A DNA stretch of 64,000 nt, from positions 90,182,348-90,246,347 of the forward strand of contig CM073887.1 of assembly GCA_037176705.1 (NCBI GenBank). Direction: 5' to 3'. The notes under the pieces are model-generated. The model did no database searches and was not told the DNA's origin. It worked only from the letters and a program-made list of their open reading frames with translations. Shown here one piece after another: positions 31,830-43,574 of this stretch. The DNA is from Molossus alvarezi (Eukaryota; Chordata; Mammalia; Chiroptera; Molossidae). The translations under genes were made by a program, and so were the position numbers. Within the stretch, counting starts at the first letter, position 1. Every line of letters starts with the position of its first letter.

Positions 31830-32067
31830 GCCCTGGCCAGTGGCTCAATTGGTTGCAGTGTCGTCCTACACACCAAAAGGTTGCGGGTTTGATTCCCAGG
31901 CAGGGCACATACTTAGATGGAGGGTTCAATCCCCAGTCAGGGGTGTACATCAGGCAACTGATAGATATTTCTTTCTCAGATCAATGTTCTCTCTCTCCCT
32001 CTCTCTCCTTTTTTCTCTAAAATCGGTAAGAGTATGTCCTCAGGTGAGGATTAAACACACACACACT
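31830..32067 (+). mobile_element. Ves-related SINE, distinct subfamily
   Basis: The head AGCCCTGGCCAGTGGCTCAA and B-box-like GGGTTTGATTCCCAGGCAG differ from the other copies, and it carries TCAGATCAATGTTCTCTCTC instead of ACATCGATG. The tail GGTGAGGATT leads into a (CA)n run. It appears older than the other SINEs. Confidence 0.8.
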
Positions 32068-32284
32068 ATCTGATGAAATAATCTCCGCTCTCCTTCTTAT
32101 CTCCAGAAACGGCCACTGTACTCTGGCTGCTCAGACCACACCCTCTGGAGGCACCTGTGACTTTCCCGCCAAGTTGACACTGGTATCCCCTTTCAGTAAT
32201 GCCTGCGCTTGCCATCCTACCTAAGTGCCCGCCTTTTATCTGCCTCCCCTTATTCCCTACTGCTTTTAGATTTCCTCCTTAGCA

Positions 32285-32405
32285 CTTTTCACTCTTTGAC
32301 AGGTGCCATGAGGACAGGGATTTTGTCTGTTCACGGCTGTGTTTCTAGTGCTCAGCCTGGTAAGTGGCATGTAAAAGAAACCCCTTAAATCTCTGTTGAA
32401 CAAAT
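32285..32405 (+). repeat. L2 3'-end fragment
   Basis: GCCATGAGGACAGGGATTTT, TAGTGCTCAGCCTGGTAAG and TCTGTTGAACAAATGGA follow the order of the L2 3' terminus. Confidence 0.7.
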
Positions 32406-34029
32406 GGAGTGATGGCGACACTGAGAGCTGAAGGATAAGGGGGGAGTTGGCAGCGAAGTGGGGGAAGAGCCTTCTCAGCCAAAAGCAGAGTGTGTGGCTG
32501 GGAGTCAAGGGGAACCGAGGGGCGTCCACAGGGCTGGAGCATGGGGAGGGTGGCAGGCAGGACCCAGCTCACTGTGCGAGAGCGCATGTTTGTGTCTGTA
32601 AGCGTGGGGCGTGGACTCACGGGGACAGGTAGCTCTTGTCGTCCCCCCGGGCCAGTGGCGCAGGCCTCCCCTGTTTTCCCGGAGGGACTGGTGTGGAGGA
32701 GGCTGAAGCACAGTTAGGCCAGCAGTGGGAAGGGCCCCACAGATGGTCCTGGGTCCCCTGGGCTGGAGTAGCCAGTGGGCCCCTGGGTCTTGCCCATGGA
32801 AAGCAAACCCAAGGAACCAAGGAGATCCACTGAGCAGCTCATCTTGCCCTGACCTGACTACTTGCTAAGGGAAAACTAGCACGAGGATGTGAAAAAAAAA
32901 AAAGAAAAAAAAAAAGAATTATCCCATCACTTGGGTGGGAGCTCACCCACTGCCTCCAGGACAAACCGTCCCCTTCATGTGTGACGAGGCACTGCTGAGC
33001 CTGCGCGGGCGGACCAGGCCCTAGGCCCGAGCCAGCACCTGTGCACCTCGGCAGAAGCTTGCCTCCCACCAGAGCCAGAGCTCTGGACCCGGCCTCCCAG
33101 GACTGGGGCAGCCTGGGGAGAACCCCGGGCAGGGCGGCGTCAAAGACCCTGGTGCCCTGAACCCCACGGGGACGGGGCCCTGTCAGACAAAGTCCTTGAT
33201 GGAGGGAGAAAGTCCGGGAGGGGGTGGGACCCAGCTTCCTGCCAGCAGTGAGGCGAAGACTCGACTGTTCTCCTTTGGCCCCGAGCTCCCCTCTTCTTTT
33301 GTGTACTTTGCGCACTAAAAAGCATTTGAAATCAATACGTCCTGGGTAAACACCTTCCTTTTTAAAAATTTGCAAAACCTTCCAGGGAAAACACTTGGAC
33401 ACATGACACAGGCCCGTGCTCGGTGGGAAGCCCTGGCCGCTTCCGGGGCAAGAGGCAGAAGCACCACGTGGGAGAAGGACTCTGGAGAGGACTATTGTGT
33501 GTTTGGGGACGAATCACTACTTGTCTGAACTTTCGGGAGGTCGAGGGTGTTTTTAATTTAATGGATTAATCATTTGTGTCTGGAGTTCTTGCTCCTTCTG
33601 ATGAAAGCCATGCAGGAGATCCACACGAAGTTATAAATCATGTCAGTGCTCGGGCCTCATGTCTGGGAGGCCGTCTCCGGGGAAGTTAAGTTCTCACTGG
33701 AGAGGCAGCAGTTTCCTGGGAGGGATCCCGTTAGCCCCCAGGTAAAGACGAGCCTTGGATGGAGAAGCTTCAGAGATGGTGGCCCAGCCTGCTCATGGGG
33801 TTACACTCTTACCGTCAGGGAGTGAGGCATCTCCAGAGAGAAGTCTATACTCTATTTCTTGTGTGGCGAATTTTTGTGGGGTTGATTTTCCCATCTGTAT
33901 AATGGATTGGAGGCTCTCTGAAGGGCCACCCGCTCAGACCATCTGTGTCCATCAGCTACAACAAGACAACCCCAAACCTCCCCCACATCTGTCCTGCCTT
34001 GGACTTCAAACTCTATCCGTGTCAGTCAT

Positions 34030-34130
34030 TTGCCATGTATCCTATCTCATCAGGCTATGAGGCAGGAGGTGCTGTTGTTATTCCCATTTTACAGGTGAGT
34101 TTACCTGCCTAAGACTGTCTATCAAGGAAG
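34030..34130 (-). repeat. MIR-like fragment
   Basis: The inverted MIR phrase TATTCCCATTTTACAGGTGA with GAGGCAGGAGGTGCTGTTGT just before it. Confidence 0.6.
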
Positions 34131-34986
34131 CACCAGCAGTAGGTTTGTCTGGCTCAGAGTTGATGTCTTGACCCTTGGACAGAGGTGCTGCCCTGTGCCT
34201 ACGGGGGAACCGCCCCCAGCCCAGCTCCTGCTTCCAGGGGTGGTATCTCTGTCTCTTGGGCCCACAGGCCACATGTTAACTGCCCAGCACATCTGCTGTT
34301 CAACTGGAATCTTCTGAGCACCCCCCACCCCCAATGCTTAACTTAACTTCTGGAATACTTTCCTCATGCTCCCCTTCTTGGCTTCCCTCTGAGGAGACCC
34401 TAGCTGGAGGGCCAGGCACAGAACATCGCTCTCCACCTGTATGTCCGAGGCCAAAGGGGACCAAAAGAGATCTCCAACAGCCCTGCGGGGCAATCGCACT
34501 GAGTTCCCCTCCTTACTCAGGGCCATCTTCAAGCTCTGGATGGCAGAAAGGAACAAGTACCACAGATAAATTTGTTTCTGCATTCTCTCCCCTTCCTTAA
34601 GGGACTCCTCAGAAACGTCGTGTCCCCCTGTCCCGAGCACCAGCAACGCTACTCAGCCTTCCCAGGGCCTCCTGCCAGGAAGCTCCCCCCTTTGGCACCA
34701 TGCCTCAGCCTGCAAAGCTCCCCATCCCACTGCTTCTGGGTGCCTCTGGGAGCCTGCACAGCGTCGGGAGTCTGCACAGTGACCTGCTAAGCCCTGCCCG
34801 GAGCTGGACGTCGCCAAGCCGCGTGGTCCGCCTGCTGCAGTCCTGCTGAGGGCGGGGCCGGGCCTTGGAGTCACCACCATGGATCCTTCCTCAGAGTCCC
34901 GCTAGGTCAGCTGTTTCTGCGCAGGTCTAAGCTTAACACTGGGACAGGGATACATGAGGCGGGGTTCCTGACCCCTGTCCCCGATA

Positions 34987-35022
34987 GTGTGCGGCCCATG
35001 TAACTTCACATGGGCCGCACAC
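34987..35022. repeat. perfect 15-bp inverted repeat, 6-nt loop
   Basis: GTGTGCGGCCCATGT at 34987-35001 pairs exactly with ACATGGGCCGCACAC at 35008-35022 around the loop AACTTC. It sits at the apparent 5' edge of the LTR. Confidence 0.97.
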
Positions 35023-35611
35023 AAGGAACTTTATTTCTTTAATATGACTTTTCCCTTCATTCAAGCCAGCTCTGTCCAGGCTAATAGCACCACGACTCAC
35101 TTGCCTCCTTCGACCAGACCTCTCCACTTTTGCACAGACTGCACGATCGCTCCCTTATCCATTAAGCCCTCAGGACAATTAGGTTCTGCTCAGTGTCAAA
35201 CTGTCTTACAGAACAAAGCCTCAAGTCTGTTGATCAAGAGAACAGTTTCAGTTATGTTTCAGCCCCAGACCCAGGAAGGTGGATGCCCTACTGACCACAT
35301 TCTTGCAAAAACAGATAGAACAGCTCTATGGCTGACATTAGGACCAGATGCAATGATAACTACCCCCTACCTGGGCCCTGACTAATCAGTAGGGCTCATG
35401 ACTCTAACTCCCTTAGTTATCGTGATTGATGATTTCCCCCTATATAATCTGTCCCCAAGCAGCCTCAGGGAGCCAGGTTTTAGAACTCTAGCTCACTTGT
35501 GTCTCGGGGCTTGGTGCTAGTTCCTTAAATAAACCTTCACTTTCTTTGCTACAAACTCCTGTGTGTGCCTTTGCTGCATGCAGGAAACGAACCCCTTCAT
35601 TTCGGTAACAC
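34988..35611 (+). mobile_element. probable solo ERV LTR
   Basis: The roughly 620-bp segment begins TGTGCGG, has a TATA-like CTATATAATC at about 35441 and AATAAA at 35528-35533 within CCTTAAATAAACCTTCACTT, and ends ...TTTCGGTAACA. This is LTR architecture (U3 with TATA, R with poly(A) signal, U5). No gag, pol or env remains are visible on either side, so it looks like a solo LTR. No target duplication was confirmed, and the 5' boundary is complicated by a hairpin. Confidence 0.6.
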
Positions 35612-35724
35612 CCACAGCAGCTCAACACAGACCTGCTGACTGACTTCCCTGCATCCCACATCTGGATTCTCCAGTACCAACCATACCATGCCCCAACAAG
35701 GAGGGAGGCCAGGGGTCATGAGCC

Positions 35725-35865
35725 CTGGAGTCCAGATCTGCTCTGCAGTTACTGACGGTAAGGCTGGGGGTCCTGGGAAGATCACTTACCATCTCTGAGC
35801 CCCAGCTTCCTCATCTAAAACAGGGTGGTGCATGGTGGGTATTCAGCAAGTGTTACTGTTGTAAC
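35725..35865 (+). repeat. MIR SINE fragment
   Basis: GGAAGATCACTTACCATCTC, TGAGCCCCAGCTTCCTCATC and AAAACAGG are the MIR core; the rest is diverged. Confidence 0.7.
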
Positions 35866-36415
35866 TGTCTTTCATACCACTGGGCTTTCCACAGCACCTT
35901 CCCATCGCCCCACAGATTCTCTCTCTCCAGCCCCACAGCAAGCTTAACTTCTGGAATACTCCGAATGCCTCCCTCTTGTTCCCAGTCAGCAGGCAGTGGA
36001 CTGTGTCCTATTGAGGCAATAGTTGGCTTGTGTTAGCATGTTGCTCCCATGAGGGAGCTGGTTAATGGACCCAAATGCCACCCCAAGTGCCTGGGAGTCA
36101 GCCCAGCCCAGGGACCACGGGGACGCCCGGAGCTGTGGCCACCTGAATGGCCTAGCCCAGATGTCATAAAGCCAAGCACAGGGAGCCAATTTAACGAGGC
36201 AGAAAACTGATTACAAATAAAGAGGTCCCAGCATGCTTCCTCCAATTCTATTGATAGTCCTCTTGCTGGAAGAGAACTCTCTAAGCAATTAGGAAATGGA
36301 TCTCAAAGGGCCTCTCTCTGGATCTCTGTGCGAAGGTTTACTCTGTTCAGACTCCCCCAGAGCCAAGAGCAGCCTTTCAGGGGAGAGTGAGTACTTGCTG
36401 GGCTAGTGGAGCTGT

Positions 36416-36487
36416 AGGAAGGGGTGGGGGAGGAGGGGGTGAGGAAGGGGGGAAGGGGGTGGGGAGGCAGAGGGAGGAGGAGGGGGC
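36416..36487. repeat. G-rich low-complexity tract
   Basis: The plus strand is almost purely G/A with many runs of four to six G (for example GGGGTGGGGGAGGAGGGGGT). Several four-run combinations could form G-quadruplexes on the plus strand. In the FSTL4 pre-mRNA the tract is C/U-rich. Confidence 0.9.
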
Positions 36488-37619
36488 CTTGCCCGGCACT
36501 ATCCAATGCCAGCTGCAGGGTCTGCTCCCAGCTGGTGGGAGGGTGTCTCCTCTACTTCGAGCCCAGCACCACCACATGGTGCCTGTGGGCCTGGGCCTTG
36601 CTGCCAGGCTCGGCACCAGCAGCGAAGAACTGGCGTGTCCTCATCGTAAGCTCAGTCTCAGAATTCTGGGGGACTTAGGGTTCAGGGCCCTCCTCGTGCC
36701 ATGGACTTGCCACTTAACGTGTGAAGGCATTTAAGAGCACAGTCTCCTCGGACAGCCTAGGCTCACCTGTACAGACTCTTCCCCCCCCCGCCCCCACGGC
36801 CCCCATCATGATTTTCTTGGTTCTTGTGAAGTGTGGGTAGGATATGAAGGGCTGAAGTGAGGTTCTGGGCATAGTGATTCATTTCCCTTTCCCAGGTTTG
36901 TCTGAGGATCCCAGTACCCGGGACAAACCATGGGGAGCTCTCCTGCAACCAAATAGTCCCCAGTGTTGCACTATGCCGGGCACCCTTGCCTGCTTTAGAC
37001 CAGAAAGCCCTCTTCACACTGCAGAGCACTGTCCTGCCCCTGCTGGAGGAGAGGCCCGCACACTGCCTGCCGGCCGCGCATCACCCCGGCCCGAGCCTGG
37101 GCCGGCTCACCCAGCGCGTGTTATAACTCATAACCCTGGGTTATTCCTGGTGACACCCAGAGATTTCATTGTAGGCCTGGATTCAAGCCAACAAGCACAG
37201 CCACAAAACCCAAAAGGATTAAGTAGATCCCAGCTCAAGGGAAATGCCAATAAAATATGGTTTAGCATGTATGAGTATAAAAGTCCCTAAAACATCCTAC
37301 AGGGTAAATGCACAGGCAAGCTGAGCTCACCCAATTGTCCTTAAATGGCTTGTCACTGTGGATTCCAGGGGTAAGCGAAACTGAACCTCATTCCTGACAT
37401 CTCTCTCACTTGATCTCAGGGCAGAAGCTGCCTCAAAGGGTGTGGGGCTGCCTTGAGCTTCTACACCATTCCTGGTACACGGGCTCCCACTCAGACCTGC
37501 TGGGTGATAGGAACGACGCCTCGACCAGTCTGATTTCCCTACAATACTGATCCGCCATAGCACTGTGCGGAGATCATGGCTTGTTTGTTCTGATGGCGGG
37601 CGTGGCCAGGCTGGGGTCA

Positions 37620-37765
37620 GAGCACAGGCCCTGAGTCTAGAACAATACCAGCCAGTGGTGTGACCCATTGACCTTACCTAGAGACTCATCCATAACATGG
37701 GATAGAATATACCAGCCGGGAGAGCCCATGTGATGTGTAAGCACAGGACTGGCCAGAATAAGTGC
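37620..37765 (+). repeat. MIR-like fragment
   Basis: GTGTGACCCATTGACCTTAC, ACTCATCCATAACATGGGAT and AATAAGTGCTCAGAGAA follow MIR order with heavy divergence. Confidence 0.5.
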
Positions 37766-38363
37766 TCAGAGAACTCTGGCTGCTGCGATCATTGATGCTG
37801 TCACGGCAGGGGGATGGTTCCCAGGAGTCCTGGCAACGCAGGGGTCTGGGAGAAGCAGAGAGCCTCCCAAGCCTGCTCAGGCTCGGCTTGGCCCAGCTGA
37901 GGCTCGTTGAGCCTCTTAGGGAGGGAGATGGGAAACAGCCTGCTGGAGGAAGCTGTGCCTCCCGGCTGGATAAGCGAGGTGGGTCCACACTGCCTGGAAG
38001 TGGTGGTGGGTTTAGGCAGTGTCTGCTTCTCACCGAGCCCGGCCCACATGGAGCAGCTCACTGCTGCGGCCACATCACCTGCAGGGCTCACTGCTGCAGC
38101 CTCTGCACTGAGCACGACCTGCCAACACAACTCACCCCCTTGCGCCAGGGTTCATTCCATCAGACAGGGCTTTGGGTGAAGCCAGGCATGAACATTAGTT
38201 GGCGGATGTTGCCCTTTTCCCATGGCTCCCCTTTACTTATGAGAGAGATGGGGTACTTGGGGGTCAGATATTTCTTAAAGAAAATGACTACAGGAGTAGG
38301 GGTTGTTCTGAGCAGCATTTGGGGAACGCTTTGAGGGGGCGACATGCACGGAGCCATTTACTA

Positions 38364-38522
<159 letters not shown>

Positions 38523-38688
38523 CTACTGAGGAGCCTGGGAAGGACAGCCAGGCCTCCCGGTTTTCCAGGAAAACAGAAACACTGCAGCTTCGAGAGACTT
38601 CCCGCCTGTCCCCTGCTTGCCAGAGCGGCCTGTGCAGGCCTGGGCAGCGGAGACTGCATCTGTCCCCTGTCGCTTGCCCAGGCCCATC

Positions 38689-38926
38689 TTTTTTTTAATC
38701 CTCACCCGAGGACATTTGTCCATTTTTTGTTCAGATAGAGTGAAAGGGAGAGAGAGAGAGAGAAACATCGATGTGAAAGAGACACATCGAGTGGTTGCCA
38801 CCCACATGACCCAACCAGGGCCGGGGACAAACTGCAACCGAGGTACATGCCCTTAGCGGGAACTGAACCAGGGTCTCTCTGGACCGCAGGCCGACGCTCT
38901 AACCGCTGAGCCAAACCGGCCAGGGC
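38689..38926 (-). mobile_element. Ves-type SINE
   Basis: The inverted copy has tail AATCCTCACCCGAGGACATT and head ...GAGCCAAACCGGCCAGGGC. It is only about 200 bp from the Ig1 exon, inside the upstream intron. Confidence 0.92.
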
Positions 38927-39084
38927 TGCTCAGACCCATTTCAGGCCTTGTTCACCTTCCCTGGGCGGCCATGCTTGAGCACCTTCCCCAGCAAGCTCCC
39001 TCTCAGTTTCTACCAGCTGGGCTCCCCTGCCCTGCTGTTTACCGGCTGATTTCTTGGGCTCCTGCCCACCTGATCTTGGAGGGC

Positions 39085-39312
39085 CCCTTGTTTAGTGTAA
39101 GTAGACTTTTTCTTAAAGGGCCAAATTGCAATTTTTTGGCTTTGTGGGCCCCAGGGTTCTTGTCATTTATTCAGCTTTGCCTTATAGCATGAACATAGCT
39201 ATAACAACACATAAATTAACCATGTCACTATATTCCAATAAAATTTTATGTTAAAAAAAAAATAGGCGGTAGGCTGGATTTGGCCTGTGGGCTGATGTTT
39301 GCTCACCATGGG
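39085..39312. mobile_element. DNA-transposon-type remnant (hAT-like)
   Basis: The phrases GGCTTTGTGGGCCCCAGGGT, TATTCCAATAAAATTTTATG, AGGCGGTAGGCTGGATTTGG and CCTGTGGGCTGATGTTTGCT belong to a familiar non-autonomous mammalian DNA transposon. I believe it is a hAT-Charlie derivative but cannot assign the family. Confidence 0.55.
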
Positions 39313-39441
39313 TTTAGATCCCACCTTGATACCAAAAATAATTTCAGGCAGCTTGTAGAGATCTGGATAACCCAAGAGAAAAGAAATGAGACGCTGAGGA
39401 AAATGGCGCAAACAACAACAAAGGCAGGGCACACAGAGAGC

Positions 39442-39466
39442 GTGTGTGTGTGTGTGTGTGTGTGTG
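39442..39466. repeat. (GT)n microsatellite
   Basis: An uninterrupted GT run of about 12 units. Confidence 0.95.
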
Positions 39467-41424
39467 ATGGTCCCTGGGATACGGCTCCATACGTCTTGTC
39501 CCTATGACCCTGCAGCTCACAGTGTGGGCTCCCATTGGGCTGTGTGTCGGGGAGGGGTGGGCGGGGGGCTTTTGCCTGGTCAGAAGCCCTGTGAGGACTT
39601 GGGCACAAGCACTCCCCCAAGGCCTCTTTGGTCCACTGCGTCCTCTCTAGCAGAACCACGCACAGTGCTGGCCCTGTCCAGGCCCAACTGCAGACATGCT
39701 GGGGATGGAATGACCAGTGTTCCAGGAGGACCCTCTCAGGTTTGGCCTCAGCTATCAAGCATCTCTGAGGTGTACTCAGAGACGGGGGACAGAGGAGGGC
39801 CTGGCTCACTGCAGAGACACAGGGCTGCGCTGTGCGGTTGTGAGGTGACAGGCCCAGTGTGGGGGCTCCGGAGACGGAGGTTGAGCTTGAACTCTGTCAT
39901 GGACCAAATGTTCCCTGCCCCTCTGGCACGGTGCCCACGCCGCTAAACTATGCCCTGCCTGCCTCATGAGGTGTTGGGAGATGCAGCAGGAGAGCGTCCG
40001 TGAACACGTTTTCCGTCGTGGGCAGTGTGGCACACATGGGATGGTGCTCTTCTTGTTATCAACAGAAGATAACAACTCCTCTTGACCCCCTGGAGCCCAC
40101 ACCAAGTCATCCCTCCTGCTGTCTCCCCGGCCTTTTTCCACAGAGGCCGGGTGGCAGGAGGGGGACGGGCCACCCGTCAGTGGGGCACGGGTTGTCCACG
40201 GGCAGGCCCACGGCAGCTCTCGTCCTTATTCCTATGTGTGCTCCTGCTCCCTGAAACGCTGACCCCTTTTGCTCACACTGCAGAGGGCCCGGTCACAACC
40301 CTCAAGCGTCCTTTGAAGATGCTTTCTGGCCAATGAGTTAGCCCAGGGAGGGGCGTGGGCTCAGAGAGAGGCCGGGCAGGGCAGAGGCGGGAGGCGGACC
40401 GGCCGTGCGCAGCCAGCTTTCAGGGAGACTACCGGCCGCGCTCCCGCGCAGCGATGGACCCGCTGCGGGACCCGCCACTTTGCCGAGGCATTGCTCTGCT
40501 TCCCACCCCCATCACTCTGAGAAGCTTCAATAATAAAAATAAAACACCAGATAGCTGATGTGTCCTGTGTCATCACAGTCACGAAGGGTTCATACCTGAG
40601 CTGCTCATGAAAAGTTAATGGTTAGTTCTGGGGCTGACCTATTTCTGGTCTAAGGTATTTCCTGTGTGAAAATCTAAGTTTGGAGGAAAATATATTTTGC
40701 TGGTCCCAGTGGCCAAATGGCATCTCGAAAGAAGGCTGGGAAGCGGTGTGCAGCCCCCACCTCGGGAGCCCCCCAACACCTCACCTGGCGGGTTCCAGAG
40801 CAGACTCTGTCCCAGAGGGCAGCCCCGGCGCTGCACACAGGGAGCCTGGTGCTGAGGGTCTCTGGCCTCCCGCCCCCTCCACACTGCCTCCTTCTCGCCA
40901 CAGCCCTCCTCACAGGAAGGCCGTTGGCACCCCCTGTGGTGTTGTCACCTCCACGGGGGTGGTGCTCATGGGACCAAGCATTTCTCCAGCTAAGAAGCAC
41001 CCCAAGGCCGAGGTCCCACAGATCCATGGCAGTGATGCCACGCCACGGTCTTTAAGAGCTGATGCTGTGCCAGGAAACCTGTGCTGCCTTGTTTGCTCCT
41101 CCGCAAACCCTCTGAGAGCCGTCGACTGAACAAGAGCCCCGTCCTGCTCTTCTTCAGAGCACAGTCAGTCTGACCTGTCCTTACCACCTTCGCCGTGGGC
41201 CAGCCACCGTCTTCCTCTTGGGGATGGCAGGCACCTCCACACAGCAGCCAGACCACAGCTCTCCTTGCCCAGAGACACCGCCACTGGTCTGCAGGGACGA
41301 CCTGCTGTCCCCTCTCCTGCTGCACCTCCTCCCACTCTCCCTGCTCATGCCACTCCAGCACGGGGCCCTGAGTGCCAGGGATCCTGCCCCTCAGGAGCTT
41401 TCTACTTGCTCCTCCCTCCTCCCC

Positions 41425-41690
41425 CAAAGCAATGGATCAGTCTGGCCTTCTCTCCTCCTTCAAGTCTGCTCAAATGTTATCTGGGGCCCTTTCTGTCCCC
41501 CCACCTTCCTCCGGCTTTATTTCTCTGTCTGGCACTCACTACCATTTAGCAAACTTGTCATTGTGTTTGCCTTGTTTGCTGCCTGTCTGTCCCCACGGGA
41601 ACGTGAGCGCCACAGGGAGGGCAGGGCTGTGTGCGCTGCTCACTGCTGCTCCGGCACCCAGCTCAGGACCCAGCATGGCTGAACTGTGCA
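41425..41690 (+). repeat. L2 3'-end fragment
   Basis: AAGTCTGCTCAAATGTTATC, GGGAACGTGAGCGCCACAGG and the terminal AGCTCAGGACCCAGCATGGC follow L2 3' order. Confidence 0.65.
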
Positions 41691-43324
41691 AGGTGCGGGC
41701 TGGGTCTCTGCAGGGGCTGTCTCTGGTTCTTTGGGTTTGACCACTGAGGCGCCCACCTCCTGCCTTCCATCCATCCAAATGTCGCCAGTCCCATGGGTCA
41801 AAATGAGGAAGCTGGTGGGAAGGCTGAGAGTTGGTCTTGGTCTCGGCCCCGCCTCCCCACCCTGTCTCCTGCATGCTGCACCCCTCAGCCAGGGCACACG
41901 TGGACTGCAGAGAAGGCTCGGCTCAGGCCAGAAGAGCCCATGCATGGGAGCCCATCCCAGACTTGGCCGGTGACTTCTGGCGAGCCCCTTACAAAGCCCC
42001 TTACCCTCTCTGTCCACTTCTCCTCACCGCTCCTCGGAGCAGAGGCTTAGCCTGGGTGCTCGGCCGGCTGCCGAGGGGTGTGTGCAGCTCGCCCAGCTCT
42101 CAAGGCTGCTGGAAGCATCTGGCTCCACTTGGAGCACCTCACTCAGGTCAGCGCAGGATTTTCACTCTGGGAGAACCCAACTCATAAAATGGTGTCTCTA
42201 GGCTAAAATAATAGGCATCATGTAATTATAAAGCAAAGTGCATATTGTTTTCTGGAACATGGATACCGGCTACAGAACTCAAACTGACCTCATTGGATGT
42301 GAAGAAATTACTTTAAAAATTGATTTATAAGAAGCTGCATAAAACTAAACCTGCAATCCTTACTGTCCCGACTGTTCTCTGAGGTATGTCTGAACACTGC
42401 CATCAGTGCTTGATTGCATCTCTGTAATTGTCTTTTTATGGATGGCTCTTTTCCCTAGCTCTGGTGCACAGAAATGTATTAGCAGAATCAAGTTTCCTTC
42501 CAGCAATAAACAGATGCCCAGTTAGACCACTCTTTGTACTGATGCATATCCATCTTTGGGAAAGAGACACTTTTCCTTAAAGACATGGTTTTTGCCTTTT
42601 AAAAAGCTATTTTCTAAGTATCTGCCCTTAATAAAGAAAGCAATTAAGTGAGACTTAAGTATTAAACTATAGTTAGGCAGAGGCGAAATGAGGGATGTTG
42701 TCATAGTGATACATGGGAGTCAGGTCTAAGTAACGTGAAAATGAGCCACCGGTGCTGAATACTGAGTGACTAGGTGTTCAACACAAAGACTCAAAGTGGT
42801 TGCAGAGTTTGGGTTAATGATACTGTCAATGCTACAAGTTAAAACTCAATTTAGAAACATTTATTCAGAGCTTTTCCAACTCTGCCCTTCTCTGGAGCAC
42901 CCGTGGCTCTCTTTGGGGAGGTGGATTAAAGGAGGGGGCCCCATGCTGGTTCAGGTCTGGCCCCTGGAATTTTACTAAACCGAGCTTCCCACCTGCACCA
43001 ACATTTCGACAGCATGAACTCAAACACCGAGAGACGTGCAACGCCTTGGCGATGGCTGGTCCTCAGAGATGTCTGCATTCACAAGAGCACATGTGTCTGT
43101 TTATCCACATGCATCCTTGGCGGGCACACACAGCACGCACGAGGGCACGCGCAGCAAACCTGAGCATGCATGTGCACACTGTTGCAGCCCACTGGCTCTC
43201 TACTGCTGACCACTCTGATCTACACCAGGTTCCCCTGCTGGTCACTTCGTCCCAGCCCCTTGGAGGGCAGACTTGCCACTCTGCAAGGACCTGCAGAACC
43301 AGTCCTCTTGCTAAGAGCCCTCTG

Positions 43325-43574
43325 TATTTATTTATTTTATCCTCACCCGAGGTCATTTTTCCATTTTTTGTTCAGATAGATTGGGAGGGAGAGAGAGGAA
43401 GAGAAAGAGAGAAACATCGACGTGAAAGGGACACATCGAGTGGCTGCCTCCCGCAAGACCAACCAGGGCCGGGGACAAACTGCAACTGAGGTACGTGCCC
43501 TTAGCAAGAACTGAACTCAGGTCTCTCTGGACCGCAGGCTGACGCTCTAACCGCTGAGGCAAACCGGCCAGGGC
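43325..43574 (-). mobile_element. Ves-type SINE
   Basis: The inverted copy has ATCCTCACCCGAGGTCATTT near the tail and the head ...GAGGCAAACCGGCCAGGGC. An imperfect duplication (AGAGCCCTCTGTATT before, AGAGTCCTCTTT after) flanks it. Confidence 0.9.

Noticed and set aside
37762..38334. 190-codon plus-strand open frame
   Set aside because: Low-similarity, Leu/Gly/Ser-rich composition, no splice or promoter support, and no recognisable domain.
40430..40520. CpG island promoter
   Set aside because: A short GC-rich patch with several CpGs, but too small and with no adjoining first exon on either strand.
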